Part shown: positions 52,578 to 61,576 of the stretch, in pieces
How the letters are laid out: each line of letters begins with the position of its first letter
Position numbering within the stretch: position 1 is the first letter of the stretch
NCBI GenBank assembly: GCA_945890645.1
Contig: CAMDCV010000025.1
Coordinates: forward strand, 1 to 64,000
Length of the DNA stretch: 64,000 nt
Source of the DNA: Akkermansia muciniphila
GTDB lineage: Bacteria > Verrucomicrobiota > Verrucomicrobiia > Verrucomicrobiales > Akkermansiaceae
Reading direction: 5' to 3'
The notes under the pieces: model-generated
What the model was told of the DNA's origin: nothing
What the model saw: only the letters and a program-made list of their open reading frames with translations
The model's database searches: none
Made by a program: the position numbers and the translations under genes

Positions 52578-55070
52578 ATGAGCGGCACCGAACTCACTCC
52601 GATGATGGCCCAGTACCAGGCCATGCGCCGGACTTTGCCCGCGGACATCATTTTGCTCTACCGACTCGGTGACTTTTACGAAATGTTTTTCGAGGACGCC
52701 AAGACCGCCGCGCCCATCCTGAACGTCGCTCTCACCAAACGCCATCTCGTGCCCATGTGCGGCATCCCGTGGCACGCGGCGGAATCCTACATCGCCCGAC
52801 TCGTCAAGGCCGGCAAGCGGGTCGCCATCGCGGAGCAAACCTCAGAGCCGAAACCCGGCAAACTCGTCGAACGCGAGATCGCTCGCATCCTCACGGCCGG
52901 ATCCATCGATGACCTCAACCTTCTCGATCAACAACGCTCGAACTACCTCTCTGCTGTTTTCCAGCAGGGCAAAAAAATTGGTCTTGCCTGCATCGATCAC
53001 TCCACCGGCGAGTTCACCGTCGGGGAGTTTCTCGACATAGTCCAACTGCAAGACGAGATCGGTCGACTGACTCCCGCTGAGCTGTTGATCCCCGAAGACC
53101 AGACCGCCACTTTCGGCGCTTTGCCAAACGCGCTCGCCTACGATGGCTACGCGTTTCTCCCCGGTCAGGGGTTGCCGCTGTTGCTCGATCATTTTGCCGT
53201 GCAATCGCTCGATGGTTTCGGTTGCAGCCATCTCTCCGCTGCCATCGGAGCCGCAGGGGCGACCTTGCATTATCTCATCCATCAACTCCGCCGCAACTGC
53301 ACCCACGTGCGTTCGCTGCGCGTGCGCGAGTCGCTCGATACCATGCTCATCGATGCCGCGTCGCAACGGAATCTCGACCTCGTTGAATCACGTTCAGGCC
53401 GAGAACACACGCTACTCGGCGTGATGGATCGCACCCATACGCCGATGGGCGCGCGTCTGTTGCGCGAGTGGATCCTTCATCCCTCGCGCAATATTTCTTT
53501 GCTGCAAGAACGCCAAGATTTCATCGCCGCCTTGATCGCAGAACCTTTCGTGCTCTCGAAATGCCGCGAAGCTCTGCGCAATATCCGCGACATCGAACGC
53601 ACCACCAGCCGCCTCGCGCAAGGTGCGGGAAATGCACGTGATTTACAGCAGTTGACCCACTCACTCGATTGCATCCCGCCGCTCAAGGAAGACCTGCTGG
53701 CACTGCCGCATGCCACCTCGCAAACGCAGATCATTGTCGATCAACTCCACGACTTCTCCGCACTCACGAAAATCTTTTCGCAAGCGCTGTCCGACGAACC
53801 GCCCTCACAACTCAAAGAAGGCGGCATCATCCGCGATGGCTACTCGCCCGAGCTCGATGAACTGCGCAGCATCTCGCGCGACGGCAAGGGCTGGATCGCC
53901 AAGTTGCAGGAATCGGAGAGACAGCGCACTGGCATCGACACGCTCAAGATCAAATTCAACAACGTCTTCGGCTACTTCATCGAGATCACCACCTCGAAGC
54001 TCGCCAAAGTCCCCGATGACTACACGCGCAAGCAAACCCTCGCCAATGCGGAACGCTACATCACACCCGCTTTGAAAGAGATGGAGCAAAAAGTGTTAGG
54101 CTCGGAAGAGCGCTCGAAACAACTCGAATACGAACTCTTCCTGCAACTCCGCGCACAGGTGAACGAGCATCTCGATGCCTTACAATCCAGCGCCGCCGCC
54201 ATCGCCACGCTCGATGTGCTCTGCGCCCTCGCCGAGACCGCGCAGCGTTTTCGTCATGTGCGCCCGCAGTTGGTCGAGGCCAAGCAACTCCACATCACCA
54301 ATGGTCGCCACCCGGTTCTTGAGCAGACGCTGATCGGTGAAACCTTTGTGCCGAACGATACCGCCATCGACGCGCAAGATTCCTTGCTGCACATCATCAC
54401 CGGCCCGAACATGGCGGGAAAATCCACCTACATTCGCCAAGTGGCACTCATCGCTCTGATGGCGCAAATCGGTGCCTACGTCCCGGCAGAATCTGCTACG
54501 ATAGGCATAGTAGATCGGATCTTTTGCCGCGTCGGTGCCTCCGATGACATCTCGCGTGGTCAATCGACCTTCATGGTGGAAATGAATGAGACCGCGCTGA
54601 TTCTCAATAACGCCACCGATTCGTCACTCGTCATTCTCGATGAAATCGGTCGCGGCACTGCCACCTTCGATGGTCTGTCGATCGCCTGGGCCGTCGCCGA
54701 GCATTTGCATGATCTGACAAAATGCCGCACGCTCTTCGCCACGCACTACCACGAACTCACCGACCTCACCAACACCCGTGCCGCCGTCGCGAACTACAAT
54801 GTCGCCGTACGAGAGTGGAACGACGAAATCATATTCCTACGAAAAATTCTCCCTGGCTGTGCCGATAAATCCTACGGCATTCAAGTCGCCCGACTCGCTG
54901 GTTTACCCCAACCCGTCATCGACCGCGCCAAAGCGATCCTCAGCCACCTCGAACTGCACTCCACCCGCCCCGAGGCCAGCAAAGAAGGCCCCAAAGCCAA
55001 AAACACCCGCAACAACACCTCACTCCCCGAAGCCAACCCACCCCAAATGGACCTCTTCGGTTCGTGGTGA
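52578..55070 (+). CDS. mutS: DNA mismatch repair protein MutS
   Basis: 830-aa mismatch-recognition ATPase. The N-terminal mismatch-binding domain has LTPMMAQYQAMR and YRLGDFYEMFFEDA, with the F-x-E wedge in DFYEMF. The clamp and lever follow, then the ATPase with Walker A GPNMAGKST (from residue 609), SRGQSTFMVEMNETA, Walker B LVILDEIGRGTATFDG and the FATHYHEL switch. Length is slightly below E. coli MutS. It is complete. No mutL is nearby. Confidence 0.97.
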   Translation: MSGTELTPMMAQYQAMRRTLPADIILLYRLGDFYEMFFEDAKTAAPILNVALTKRHLVPMCGIPWHAAESYIARLVKAGKRVAIAEQTSEPKPGKLVEREIARILTAGSIDDLNLLDQQRSNYLSAVFQQGKKIGLACIDHSTGEFTVGEFLDIVQLQDEIGRLTPAELLIPEDQTATFGALPNALAYDGYAFLPGQGLPLLLDHFAVQSLDGFGCSHLSAAIGAAGATLHYLIHQLRRNCTHVRSLRVRESLDTMLIDAASQRNLDLVESRSGREHTLLGVMDRTHTPMGARLLREWILHPSRNISLLQERQDFIAALIAEPFVLSKCREALRNIRDIERTTSRLAQGAGNARDLQQLTHSLDCIPPLKEDLLALPHATSQTQIIVDQLHDFSALTKIFSQALSDEPPSQLKEGGIIRDGYSPELDELRSISRDGKGWIAKLQESERQRTGIDTLKIKFNNVFGYFIEITTSKLAKVPDDYTRKQTLANAERYITPALKEMEQKVLGSEERSKQLEYELFLQLRAQVNEHLDALQSSAAAIATLDVLCALAETAQRFRHVRPQLVEAKQLHITNGRHPVLEQTLIGETFVPNDTAIDAQDSLLHIITGPNMAGKSTYIRQVALIALMAQIGAYVPAESATIGIVDRIFCRVGASDDISRGQSTFMVEMNETALILNNATDSSLVILDEIGRGTATFDGLSIAWAVAEHLHDLTKCRTLFATHYHELTDLTNTRAAVANYNVAVREWNDEIIFLRKILPGCADKSYGIQVARLAGLPQPVIDRAKAILSHLELHSTRPEASKEGPKAKNTRNNTSLPEANPPQMDLFGSW

Positions 55071-55122
55071 TTTCACAATATTCAAAAACCCCAATGCTCA
55101 CTGATCACTCACACTTAACCCC

Positions 55123-56580
55123 ATGAAATCCATCCTCGCGCTCATCGCATCTTTTTCACTAAGCCATGCTGCCGAAAAGCCCAACATCATCGTCATCATG
55201 GCCGACGACCTCGGTTGGGGCGATGTTTCCTACAATGGCACCGCCGCCGTGAAAACTCCGAACATCGACAAACTCGCTGCCGAGGGAATACGTTTCAATA
55301 GCGGCTACTGCTCGGCCTCGACTTGCACGCCGACGCGCTACTCGATGCTCACCGGCACCTATGCATTCCGCGCAAAAAACACCGGCATCGCGCCGCCGAA
55401 CGGTCCCGCCATCATCCGCCCCGGCACTCCTACGTTTGCCTCCCTCGTAAAAGAGGCGGGATACAGCACTGCTGTCATCGGCAAATGGCACCTCGGCCTC
55501 GGCGATGAAAAACCCGACTGGAATGGCGACCTCAAACCAGGTCCCTTAGAAATTGGTTTCGATCACTGCCTTTTGCTGCCCACCACTAACGACCGCGTTC
55601 CACAAGTCTTTGTCGAAGACCACCGCGTGCGCAATCTCGACCCCGCGGACCCGTTATGGATTGGTGATAAAATCCCCACACCGGATCATCCAACCGGCGA
55701 AACGCATCGCGAGACTCTCAAGCTCGACTGGTCGCATGGCCACAATCAAACGATCCACAATGGCATTAGCCGCATCGGTTTTTACACCGGTGGTCTAAAA
55801 GCTCGCTACCGCGATGAAGACCTCGCCGACGAATGGGTGAAACAATCACGCAAATGGATTACCTCGAAAAACGAACAACCTTTCCTGCTATTCTTCGCGG
55901 CCCACGACATCCACGTCCCGCGTATGCCACATGAACGTTTCCAAGGCAAGAGTGGGCTCGGTCTGCGCGGCGATTCGATTTTACAGTTCGACTGGTGTGT
56001 CGGCGAATTGATGAAATGCCTCGATGAACTCAAGCTCGCTGAAAAAACCTTAATCATCCTTTGCTCCGATAACGGCCCCGTGCTCGATGACGGCTACAAA
56101 GACGAAGCCGTGGAAAAACTCGGCAATCACAATCCGAGCGGTCCCTTTCGTGGTGGCAAGTATTCTGTCTTTGAAGGCGGCACTCGCACGCCCTTTGTCA
56201 CGCGTTGGAAAGGTCGCATCCAGCCCGGAGTTTCGGATCAAATCGTCTGCACCGTCGATTTCCCCGCCAGCTTCGCCGCCCTCACCGGAGTAAAAGTGCC
56301 CGCCAATAGCTGCCTCGATAGCGTCAATGTCATGCCCGCATTACTCGGCGAAAAAGATGCCAAAGGCCGCGAGTCCGTTTTGCAACAAGACAACCGCGGC
56401 ACTAGCTTCGGATTGCGTGAAGGCAACTGGAAACTCATTCGCAATGCCGAGAAAAACAAAGTCAGCCATCAACTCTTTGACCTCAGCAAAGACCCCAGCG
56501 AAAAAACCAACGTCGCCGCCCAGTTCCCGGAAGAACGCAAACGCCTCATCGCCCTCCTCGATCAAATCATTGCCAAGTAG
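55123..56580 (+). CDS. secreted sulfatase (arylsulfatase A-like)
   Basis: 485-aa sulfatase with a short signal peptide (ILALIASFSLSHAA). Metal site MADDLGWGD (26-34), formylglycine motif CTPTR at 68-72 followed by YSMLTG, then VIGKWHLGLGD and LCSDNGPVLDDGY. All catalytic residues expected for the type I family are present. It would act on sulfated glycans outside the cytoplasm. It is the first gene of a run of secreted carbohydrate-active genes on this strand. Confidence 0.94.
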   Translation: MKSILALIASFSLSHAAEKPNIIVIMADDLGWGDVSYNGTAAVKTPNIDKLAAEGIRFNSGYCSASTCTPTRYSMLTGTYAFRAKNTGIAPPNGPAIIRPGTPTFASLVKEAGYSTAVIGKWHLGLGDEKPDWNGDLKPGPLEIGFDHCLLLPTTNDRVPQVFVEDHRVRNLDPADPLWIGDKIPTPDHPTGETHRETLKLDWSHGHNQTIHNGISRIGFYTGGLKARYRDEDLADEWVKQSRKWITSKNEQPFLLFFAAHDIHVPRMPHERFQGKSGLGLRGDSILQFDWCVGELMKCLDELKLAEKTLIILCSDNGPVLDDGYKDEAVEKLGNHNPSGPFRGGKYSVFEGGTRTPFVTRWKGRIQPGVSDQIVCTVDFPASFAALTGVKVPANSCLDSVNVMPALLGEKDAKGRESVLQQDNRGTSFGLREGNWKLIRNAEKNKVSHQLFDLSKDPSEKTNVAAQFPEERKRLIALLDQIIAK

Positions 56581-56850
56581 GGAAAATCGATCGCCAATCC
56601 CCACTCCAGAAAGCCGTCCGCTTTTGACTTCCATCTCACCCAAGAGGAGAGATCATCCATGCGAAAAATAGGCGGCCGTATGGCAGTTTTGGCTGATTGA
56701 TTATAGCCGATTCGCCAGAGATACTTTTTGAGCTTTTGCCCGGAGTCTTGTTAGTTTCGCATCAACATCTCTCCTTCCATGAGATGAATCGATGAAACAA
56801 ATCACGAGCGTTGTGAGTAATGATTCAGTCACACTCTTTTCCATCACTCT

Positions 56851-57753
56851 ATGAAATCCATTGCCCTACTGTTCATTCTTGCTGTCTCCACTTTGGACGC
56901 GAAACCGATCAAAGTTTTCATCCTCGCCGGACAATCGAACATGGAGGGCCAGGGGGTGGTTTCCATGGATGGGGAGAGAGATTACAACGGCGGCAAGGGC
57001 AACTTGGTCTGGTCGATGCAGCATTCGAAGAGCGCCGAGAAAATGAAAGTCCTCAAGAACGAGAAGGGCGAATGGGCGGTGCGGGATGATGTACAGATTT
57101 CCTTCAAGGCGGGTGAGACGGTTCGCAAGGGCGGATTGACGGTGGGCTTTACGGGTTACGGCAATAGCAGTCACATCGGGCCTGAGTTGGGCTTCGGCTT
57201 AGCGATGGGAGACTTTTTTCAAGAGCCCGTGTTGTTGATCAAGACGGCCTGGGGCGGCAAGAGCCTATTTGTCGATTTCCGGCCGCCCAGTTCCGGCGGT
57301 CAGGTGGGGCCTTACTACACGAAGATGGTGGAAGAAGTGCGCGCGGCCTTGGCGGCACTGGGAGAGGAGAAATACGAATTAGCGGGTTTTTATTGGCAGC
57401 AGGGCTGGAACGATATGTGTGAAAAACCGGCGATTGCGGAATACGCGGACAACCTCGTGAACTTGGTAAAAGATCTACGCAAGGAATTCAACACACCGAA
57501 CTTGCCCGTGGTGGTCGGCGAACTGGGCAATGGCGGACCGGTCAATGAAGGTGATATGTTCGACTTCCGCCAGGCGCAGGAAAAAGGCACCAAGCAGATC
57601 AAGAATGCCCTGTTCATTAAAACCACAGACTTTGCGCGGCCTCCAGAAATGTCACCCAATCCGGGTCACGGCCATCATTGGTCCGGCAATGCCGAAAGCT
57701 ACTTTCTCATCGGCGATGCCGCGGGTGAGGGCATGAAGAAGCTGTTGAAATAA
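56851..57753 (+). CDS. secreted carbohydrate esterase (SASA/DUF303 type)
   Basis: 300-aa secreted esterase of the sialate O-acetylesterase-like family. Signal peptide at 1-17. The nucleophile is S29 in FILAGQSNMEGQG, with GFYWQQGWNDM in block III and a C-terminal histidine region GHGHHWSGNAESY. These enzymes remove acetyl groups from sugars such as xylan or sialic acid. About 270 bases separate it from the sulfatase, with no gene or clear terminator seen between them. The next gene follows by 25 bases. Confidence 0.87.
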   Translation: MKSIALLFILAVSTLDAKPIKVFILAGQSNMEGQGVVSMDGERDYNGGKGNLVWSMQHSKSAEKMKVLKNEKGEWAVRDDVQISFKAGETVRKGGLTVGFTGYGNSSHIGPELGFGLAMGDFFQEPVLLIKTAWGGKSLFVDFRPPSSGGQVGPYYTKMVEEVRAALAALGEEKYELAGFYWQQGWNDMCEKPAIAEYADNLVNLVKDLRKEFNTPNLPVVVGELGNGGPVNEGDMFDFRQAQEKGTKQIKNALFIKTTDFARPPEMSPNPGHGHHWSGNAESYFLIGDAAGEGMKKLLK

Positions 57754-57778
57754 CTCCATTTACGTTAGAACATTCGCT

Positions 57779-60253
57779 ATGAAATCATTTGTCAAAACAA
57801 GCACACTGCTCACCGCGCTCGCACTCGGCATGGCCAGCCCGCTCTGCGCGCAAGTTCCCGATCTCACCAAAGACATCCAGTCCATTGATCGCGAGCTCAC
57901 CTACAACCTCGGCGCCACCGGACTACGCGGCTGGATCTACACCAAGGCGGCGGACAATCTCGATGCCGCCCAAGGCCGCACCACCTTGGTCAGTCGTCAA
58001 ATTTTAGTCACCCATGTTGGCACCGGCTCACCCGCAGATGGCGTGGTGAAAGTGGATGACGTCATCCTCGGCGCGGACGGCAGGCTTTTTAATGACGACG
58101 CGCGCAAAAGCTTCGCCATGGCCATTCAGCAAGCGGAAACTGAAGCCAAAGGCGGCGTTCTGAAGCTAACAGTTTCGCGCGGCGGGCAAGTGCAGGAACT
58201 TGCTATCAAACTCACCATCATGGGTTCCTACAGCGACACCGCGCCATGGAACTGCCCCAAATCCAAGCGCATTCTCGAAGAAGCCAGCAAGGTGCTCGAA
58301 AAAGAAGAGCTAAAAACCGATTGGTGCGGTCCCATTCAAGGGCTCGCCCTTCTTGCCACCGGCAACCCCGAGTATCTGCCGAAATTGCAGGAGTTCGCGC
58401 GCAAACTCGCCGCGATCGAGGTTGATCCTAATAAAAAACCCGAAGGATTCGTCTGGGGCGACACCTGGGCCTTGGGCAACCGCAATATTTTCCTCTGCGA
58501 ATATTTCCTCATCACCAAAGACAAGGAGGTGGTGCCCGCGATTACCAAAAACACGCTTATGCTGGCCCGCGGGCAGAGCATGTATGGCACCTTCGGTCAC
58601 GGCTTTGCCGCGCTCACCAAGGATGGTAATTTCAACGGCTCCGTGCCGCCATACGGCCCGGTGAATAGTGCCGGGCTGCCTGCGAACCTGGCCATCGTGC
58701 TCGGGAAAAAGTGCGGGGTGAAAAGCCCTGAGGTGGATCGGGCGATCACCCGCGCCGCCGGGTTTTTCGGCTACTTTGCTGGCAAGGGCGCGATCCCCTA
58801 CGGCGAGCACGAACCATGGCCGTATCACGAAAACAACGGTAAGAACGCAGCGTGCGCATTGATGTTCGGAGCGATGGGCGACAAACCGAAGGAGGCCGAA
58901 TTTTTCGCCCGCATGGCCACCGCAGGCTTCGCCAACCGCGAGTACGGCCATACCGGTCAGGGCTTCAGCTACCTCTGGAGCGCCCTTGGTGCTGCCGTCG
59001 GCGGGCCTGAGGCGGCGTCGGCATTTTTCCGCAAGGCGTCCTGGCACTTCGATCTCGTGCGTCGCTCCGATGGCTCGTTCACCTATGACGGCGGCGAGCA
59101 ATACAGCCCCGGAAAAACCGATGATAACACATACTATGGAAATAGTAGTTATAGCGGCCTGAGCCCCGCTGCCACCTACGTCCTCACCTATGCTCTGCCC
59201 TTGCGCAAACTGGTCATCACTGGCCGCGACGCCGCTCCCTCCACCTGGCTCACCAAGGATCAAGCCGCCGCCGTCGTCGCCTCCGGGCACTTCGATCTGG
59301 ATCGGAAAAAAATGACTCCCGAAGAACTAGTAAAAGCCTTCGATGACTGGTCGCCCATCGTCCGCAGTTGGGCGGCAGAGGAATTGGCCAAACGACCCGA
59401 AGGAAAAACCATGATCGCCGAGCTGATCCAACTCGCCGACAGCAGCAACCCGCAGCAGATCCAAGGAGCCTGTGAAACCTTAGGTCGCCTCAACACTCCC
59501 GAGGCTTTGCCCGTATTGGTAAAACAGCTTTCCCACACAGACCGATGGGTGCGTTTCAAAGCCGCCGAAGCCATCCGCAAGATGGGCGGCACCGCTAAGC
59601 CCGCGCTCGAAGACATTCTCAAGGCGCTGGTATCCACCGCCGAGCCCCTGTGGCCCATCCGCTGGGAGGATCCCGTGCAGTTCGCCCACGGCCAACTCGC
59701 CGGCGCCGTCTTCAACGGTCCGCTCAAGGAGGAAGTGAACAAGATGGATGCCAAACTGCGCTACGCCGCCATCCGCTCGGTAGCGAGCAATCCCGATGGC
59801 ATGGCCCGCGCCACCTTGCGGGATTTCTTCGAAAACCAACTCAGCGAAGCCGACGTGATCGCCCTAGCGCCCGCCATCATCGCCGCCGTCGAGAATCCCA
59901 GTCCGGCGGACACCATGTTCAACAACGAAATCCGCATGGCGGGATTGAAGGCTCTCGCCAAATACCATTTCAAGGAATGCCTCCCCGCCGCCGCCGCTCT
60001 CGCCGAAACACAAGGCGGCCACGGCAGTGAGAGCCGCACCGGCGAGATCATGAAAATCATCGCCAGCTACGGTGCCGCCGCCAAACCACAGATTCCCGCA
60101 CTGAGAAAAGTCATAGCAAGCTTCAACCGCGATACCGAACGCAGGGAGTTTCCTGGTTCGTTGAATCTCGTCCGAGTCGGTGCCATCGAGGACACCATCA
60201 AAGCCATCGAAACCGCCACCACCCAGCCCGAATTGCGGAGTATCAAGCGGTGA
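57779..60253 (+). CDS. DUF6288-like secreted protein with PDZ and HEAT-like parts
   Basis: 824-aa secreted protein. Signal peptide TSTLLTALALGMASPLCAQ. A PDZ-like domain (about 70-140; VGTGSPADGVVKVDDVILGADG) is followed by a large alpha/alpha-barrel-like region (about 170-480; SMYGTFGHGFAALTKDGNFN, YGHTGQGFSYLWSALGAAVGG) and HEAT-like repeats (about 510-690; RFKAAEAIRKMGGTAKPALED). The combination fits DUF6288 proteins of PVC bacteria, whose function is unknown; the barrel resembles those of polysaccharide lyases and hydrolases. Confidence 0.75.
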   Translation: MKSFVKTSTLLTALALGMASPLCAQVPDLTKDIQSIDRELTYNLGATGLRGWIYTKAADNLDAAQGRTTLVSRQILVTHVGTGSPADGVVKVDDVILGADGRLFNDDARKSFAMAIQQAETEAKGGVLKLTVSRGGQVQELAIKLTIMGSYSDTAPWNCPKSKRILEEASKVLEKEELKTDWCGPIQGLALLATGNPEYLPKLQEFARKLAAIEVDPNKKPEGFVWGDTWALGNRNIFLCEYFLITKDKEVVPAITKNTLMLARGQSMYGTFGHGFAALTKDGNFNGSVPPYGPVNSAGLPANLAIVLGKKCGVKSPEVDRAITRAAGFFGYFAGKGAIPYGEHEPWPYHENNGKNAACALMFGAMGDKPKEAEFFARMATAGFANREYGHTGQGFSYLWSALGAAVGGPEAASAFFRKASWHFDLVRRSDGSFTYDGGEQYSPGKTDDNTYYGNSSYSGLSPAATYVLTYALPLRKLVITGRDAAPSTWLTKDQAAAVVASGHFDLDRKKMTPEELVKAFDDWSPIVRSWAAEELAKRPEGKTMIAELIQLADSSNPQQIQGACETLGRLNTPEALPVLVKQLSHTDRWVRFKAAEAIRKMGGTAKPALEDILKALVSTAEPLWPIRWEDPVQFAHGQLAGAVFNGPLKEEVNKMDAKLRYAAIRSVASNPDGMARATLRDFFENQLSEADVIALAPAIIAAVENPSPADTMFNNEIRMAGLKALAKYHFKECLPAAAALAETQGGHGSESRTGEIMKIIASYGAAAKPQIPALRKVIASFNRDTERREFPGSLNLVRVGAIEDTIKAIETATTQPELRSIKR

Positions 60254-60386
60254 GATGTGGCTGAATGTTTCAAACTCTCATTCGCACTTTCCCAGAAAAT
60301 GAAACGATGAAAAAACAAACGATCAATTTTTTTCAGAAGGAGGGCGGCAAGTGATGAGTGAGGCGCGATTCAAAACACCAACTCTT

Positions 60387-61481
60387 ATGAAACTTAAGCA
60401 AGCCGTCTTCGTTTGTGCACTTTTTCTTTATGCTATCGCTTCCGCATCTATCATACCTGTAACGGATCCAACTCTGCGTAGCGGGTTGTCCCACTACAAC
60501 TGGGTTTGCCAAAAGGACTCTATCCATACCTCCGTCGCGGGCGCATCCTTGTCGATCGGATTCACCGGAATTACCCAAGTGGCATTAAAAGTGGATACCT
60601 CGCCTTTGAAAAAATTCCACGCTGCGCGGTATCCCATCCTTTCTTGGACAGTGAATGGCGGCCCGATGAAATCGCAGCAACTCGTCGACGGCGACACATC
60701 CATCCTTCTCACAAGCAGTGTCGAGAATCCAAAGATCGATTTGTATATCAAGGGCATGTCACCTTTTGAAAATCGGTGGACGGGGGATGTGCCAGAAAAT
60801 TCTGTTAGAATTACCGGGTTCGAGGTGGATGACAAGGTCGTGCCGGTTCCGAGTAAAATGGCGGAGAAAATTTGGCTGAACATCGGTGACTCGATCATGT
60901 CGGGCGACGGTGCGGCATTGGCCGCGTCGCAAGGACGACCCTCAAACGATACTTGGGCAGCGGCAACCAATGCTCGTGCCAGTTATGGATTTTTACTCGC
61001 TCATCATTTCGGCTATCGCGAATCTCGCATCGCTCATGGCGGATACAATTGGGCTGGCGGCATGGCGGGAGTGCCAGCGTTAAGGAAATTAATGGATCAA
61101 AAAACTTCGACCGTCAGCCGCCTAACCGACGGTTTACTGAGTCCTCCACCCGATGTAATCACAGTGAATCTTGGCGAAAACGGCGTGCCCAAAGATACCG
61201 ATGTGATTGGATCGCTCCAACATCTTCGGAGTCGTATTGGCAAAGAGGCAAAAATCATTCTCATGATTCCCGTGTCAGGGAAGGGGAGTGTCGAGATTTC
61301 ACGCGCGTTTTCTCGCTATCAATCCGAGTCAAAAGACAAGCAATCTTTTCTCATCGATCTGGGAAAAATTCCCTTTGAAACAGCCGATGGCCAACATCCT
61401 ACGGCGAAAGGCCATCAGAGTATTTTCGAAGCAGCACGGCCTGCCTGTGAGAAAATTTTCGCGGGCGGTGGTGCTGGTTGA
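60387..61481 (+). CDS. secreted SGNH/GDSL hydrolase
   Basis: 364-aa secreted esterase-like protein. Signal peptide LKQAVFVCALFLYAIASA. An N-terminal beta-sandwich (about 25-150) precedes the SGNH domain: nucleophile S169 in NIGDSIMSGDG, glycine in HGGYNWAGG, asparagine in VNLGENG and the catalytic histidine H337 in DGQHPTAKGHQ. The order of blocks is that of the family. The ATG at 60387 begins the signal peptide; the frame extends upstream without protein-like content. Substrate probably an acetylated glycan. Confidence 0.85.
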   Translation: MKLKQAVFVCALFLYAIASASIIPVTDPTLRSGLSHYNWVCQKDSIHTSVAGASLSIGFTGITQVALKVDTSPLKKFHAARYPILSWTVNGGPMKSQQLVDGDTSILLTSSVENPKIDLYIKGMSPFENRWTGDVPENSVRITGFEVDDKVVPVPSKMAEKIWLNIGDSIMSGDGAALAASQGRPSNDTWAAATNARASYGFLLAHHFGYRESRIAHGGYNWAGGMAGVPALRKLMDQKTSTVSRLTDGLLSPPPDVITVNLGENGVPKDTDVIGSLQHLRSRIGKEAKIILMIPVSGKGSVEISRAFSRYQSESKDKQSFLIDLGKIPFETADGQHPTAKGHQSIFEAARPACEKIFAGGGAG

Positions 61482-61576
61482 TTAAGCGAGCCATCCATGA
61501 AGTTTTTTTCTGTAATAAACCTCCTGCTGGATCGGTAGAAAACCTGGCTCATACATTACATTGATTCGCCCGCCTC

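Noticed and set aside
56581-56850. Possible tiny open frame (13 codons, MRKIGGRMAVLAD) between the sulfatase and the SASA esterase
   Set aside because: Too short, with no ribosome binding site or conserved feature; the region looks like plain intergenic sequence.
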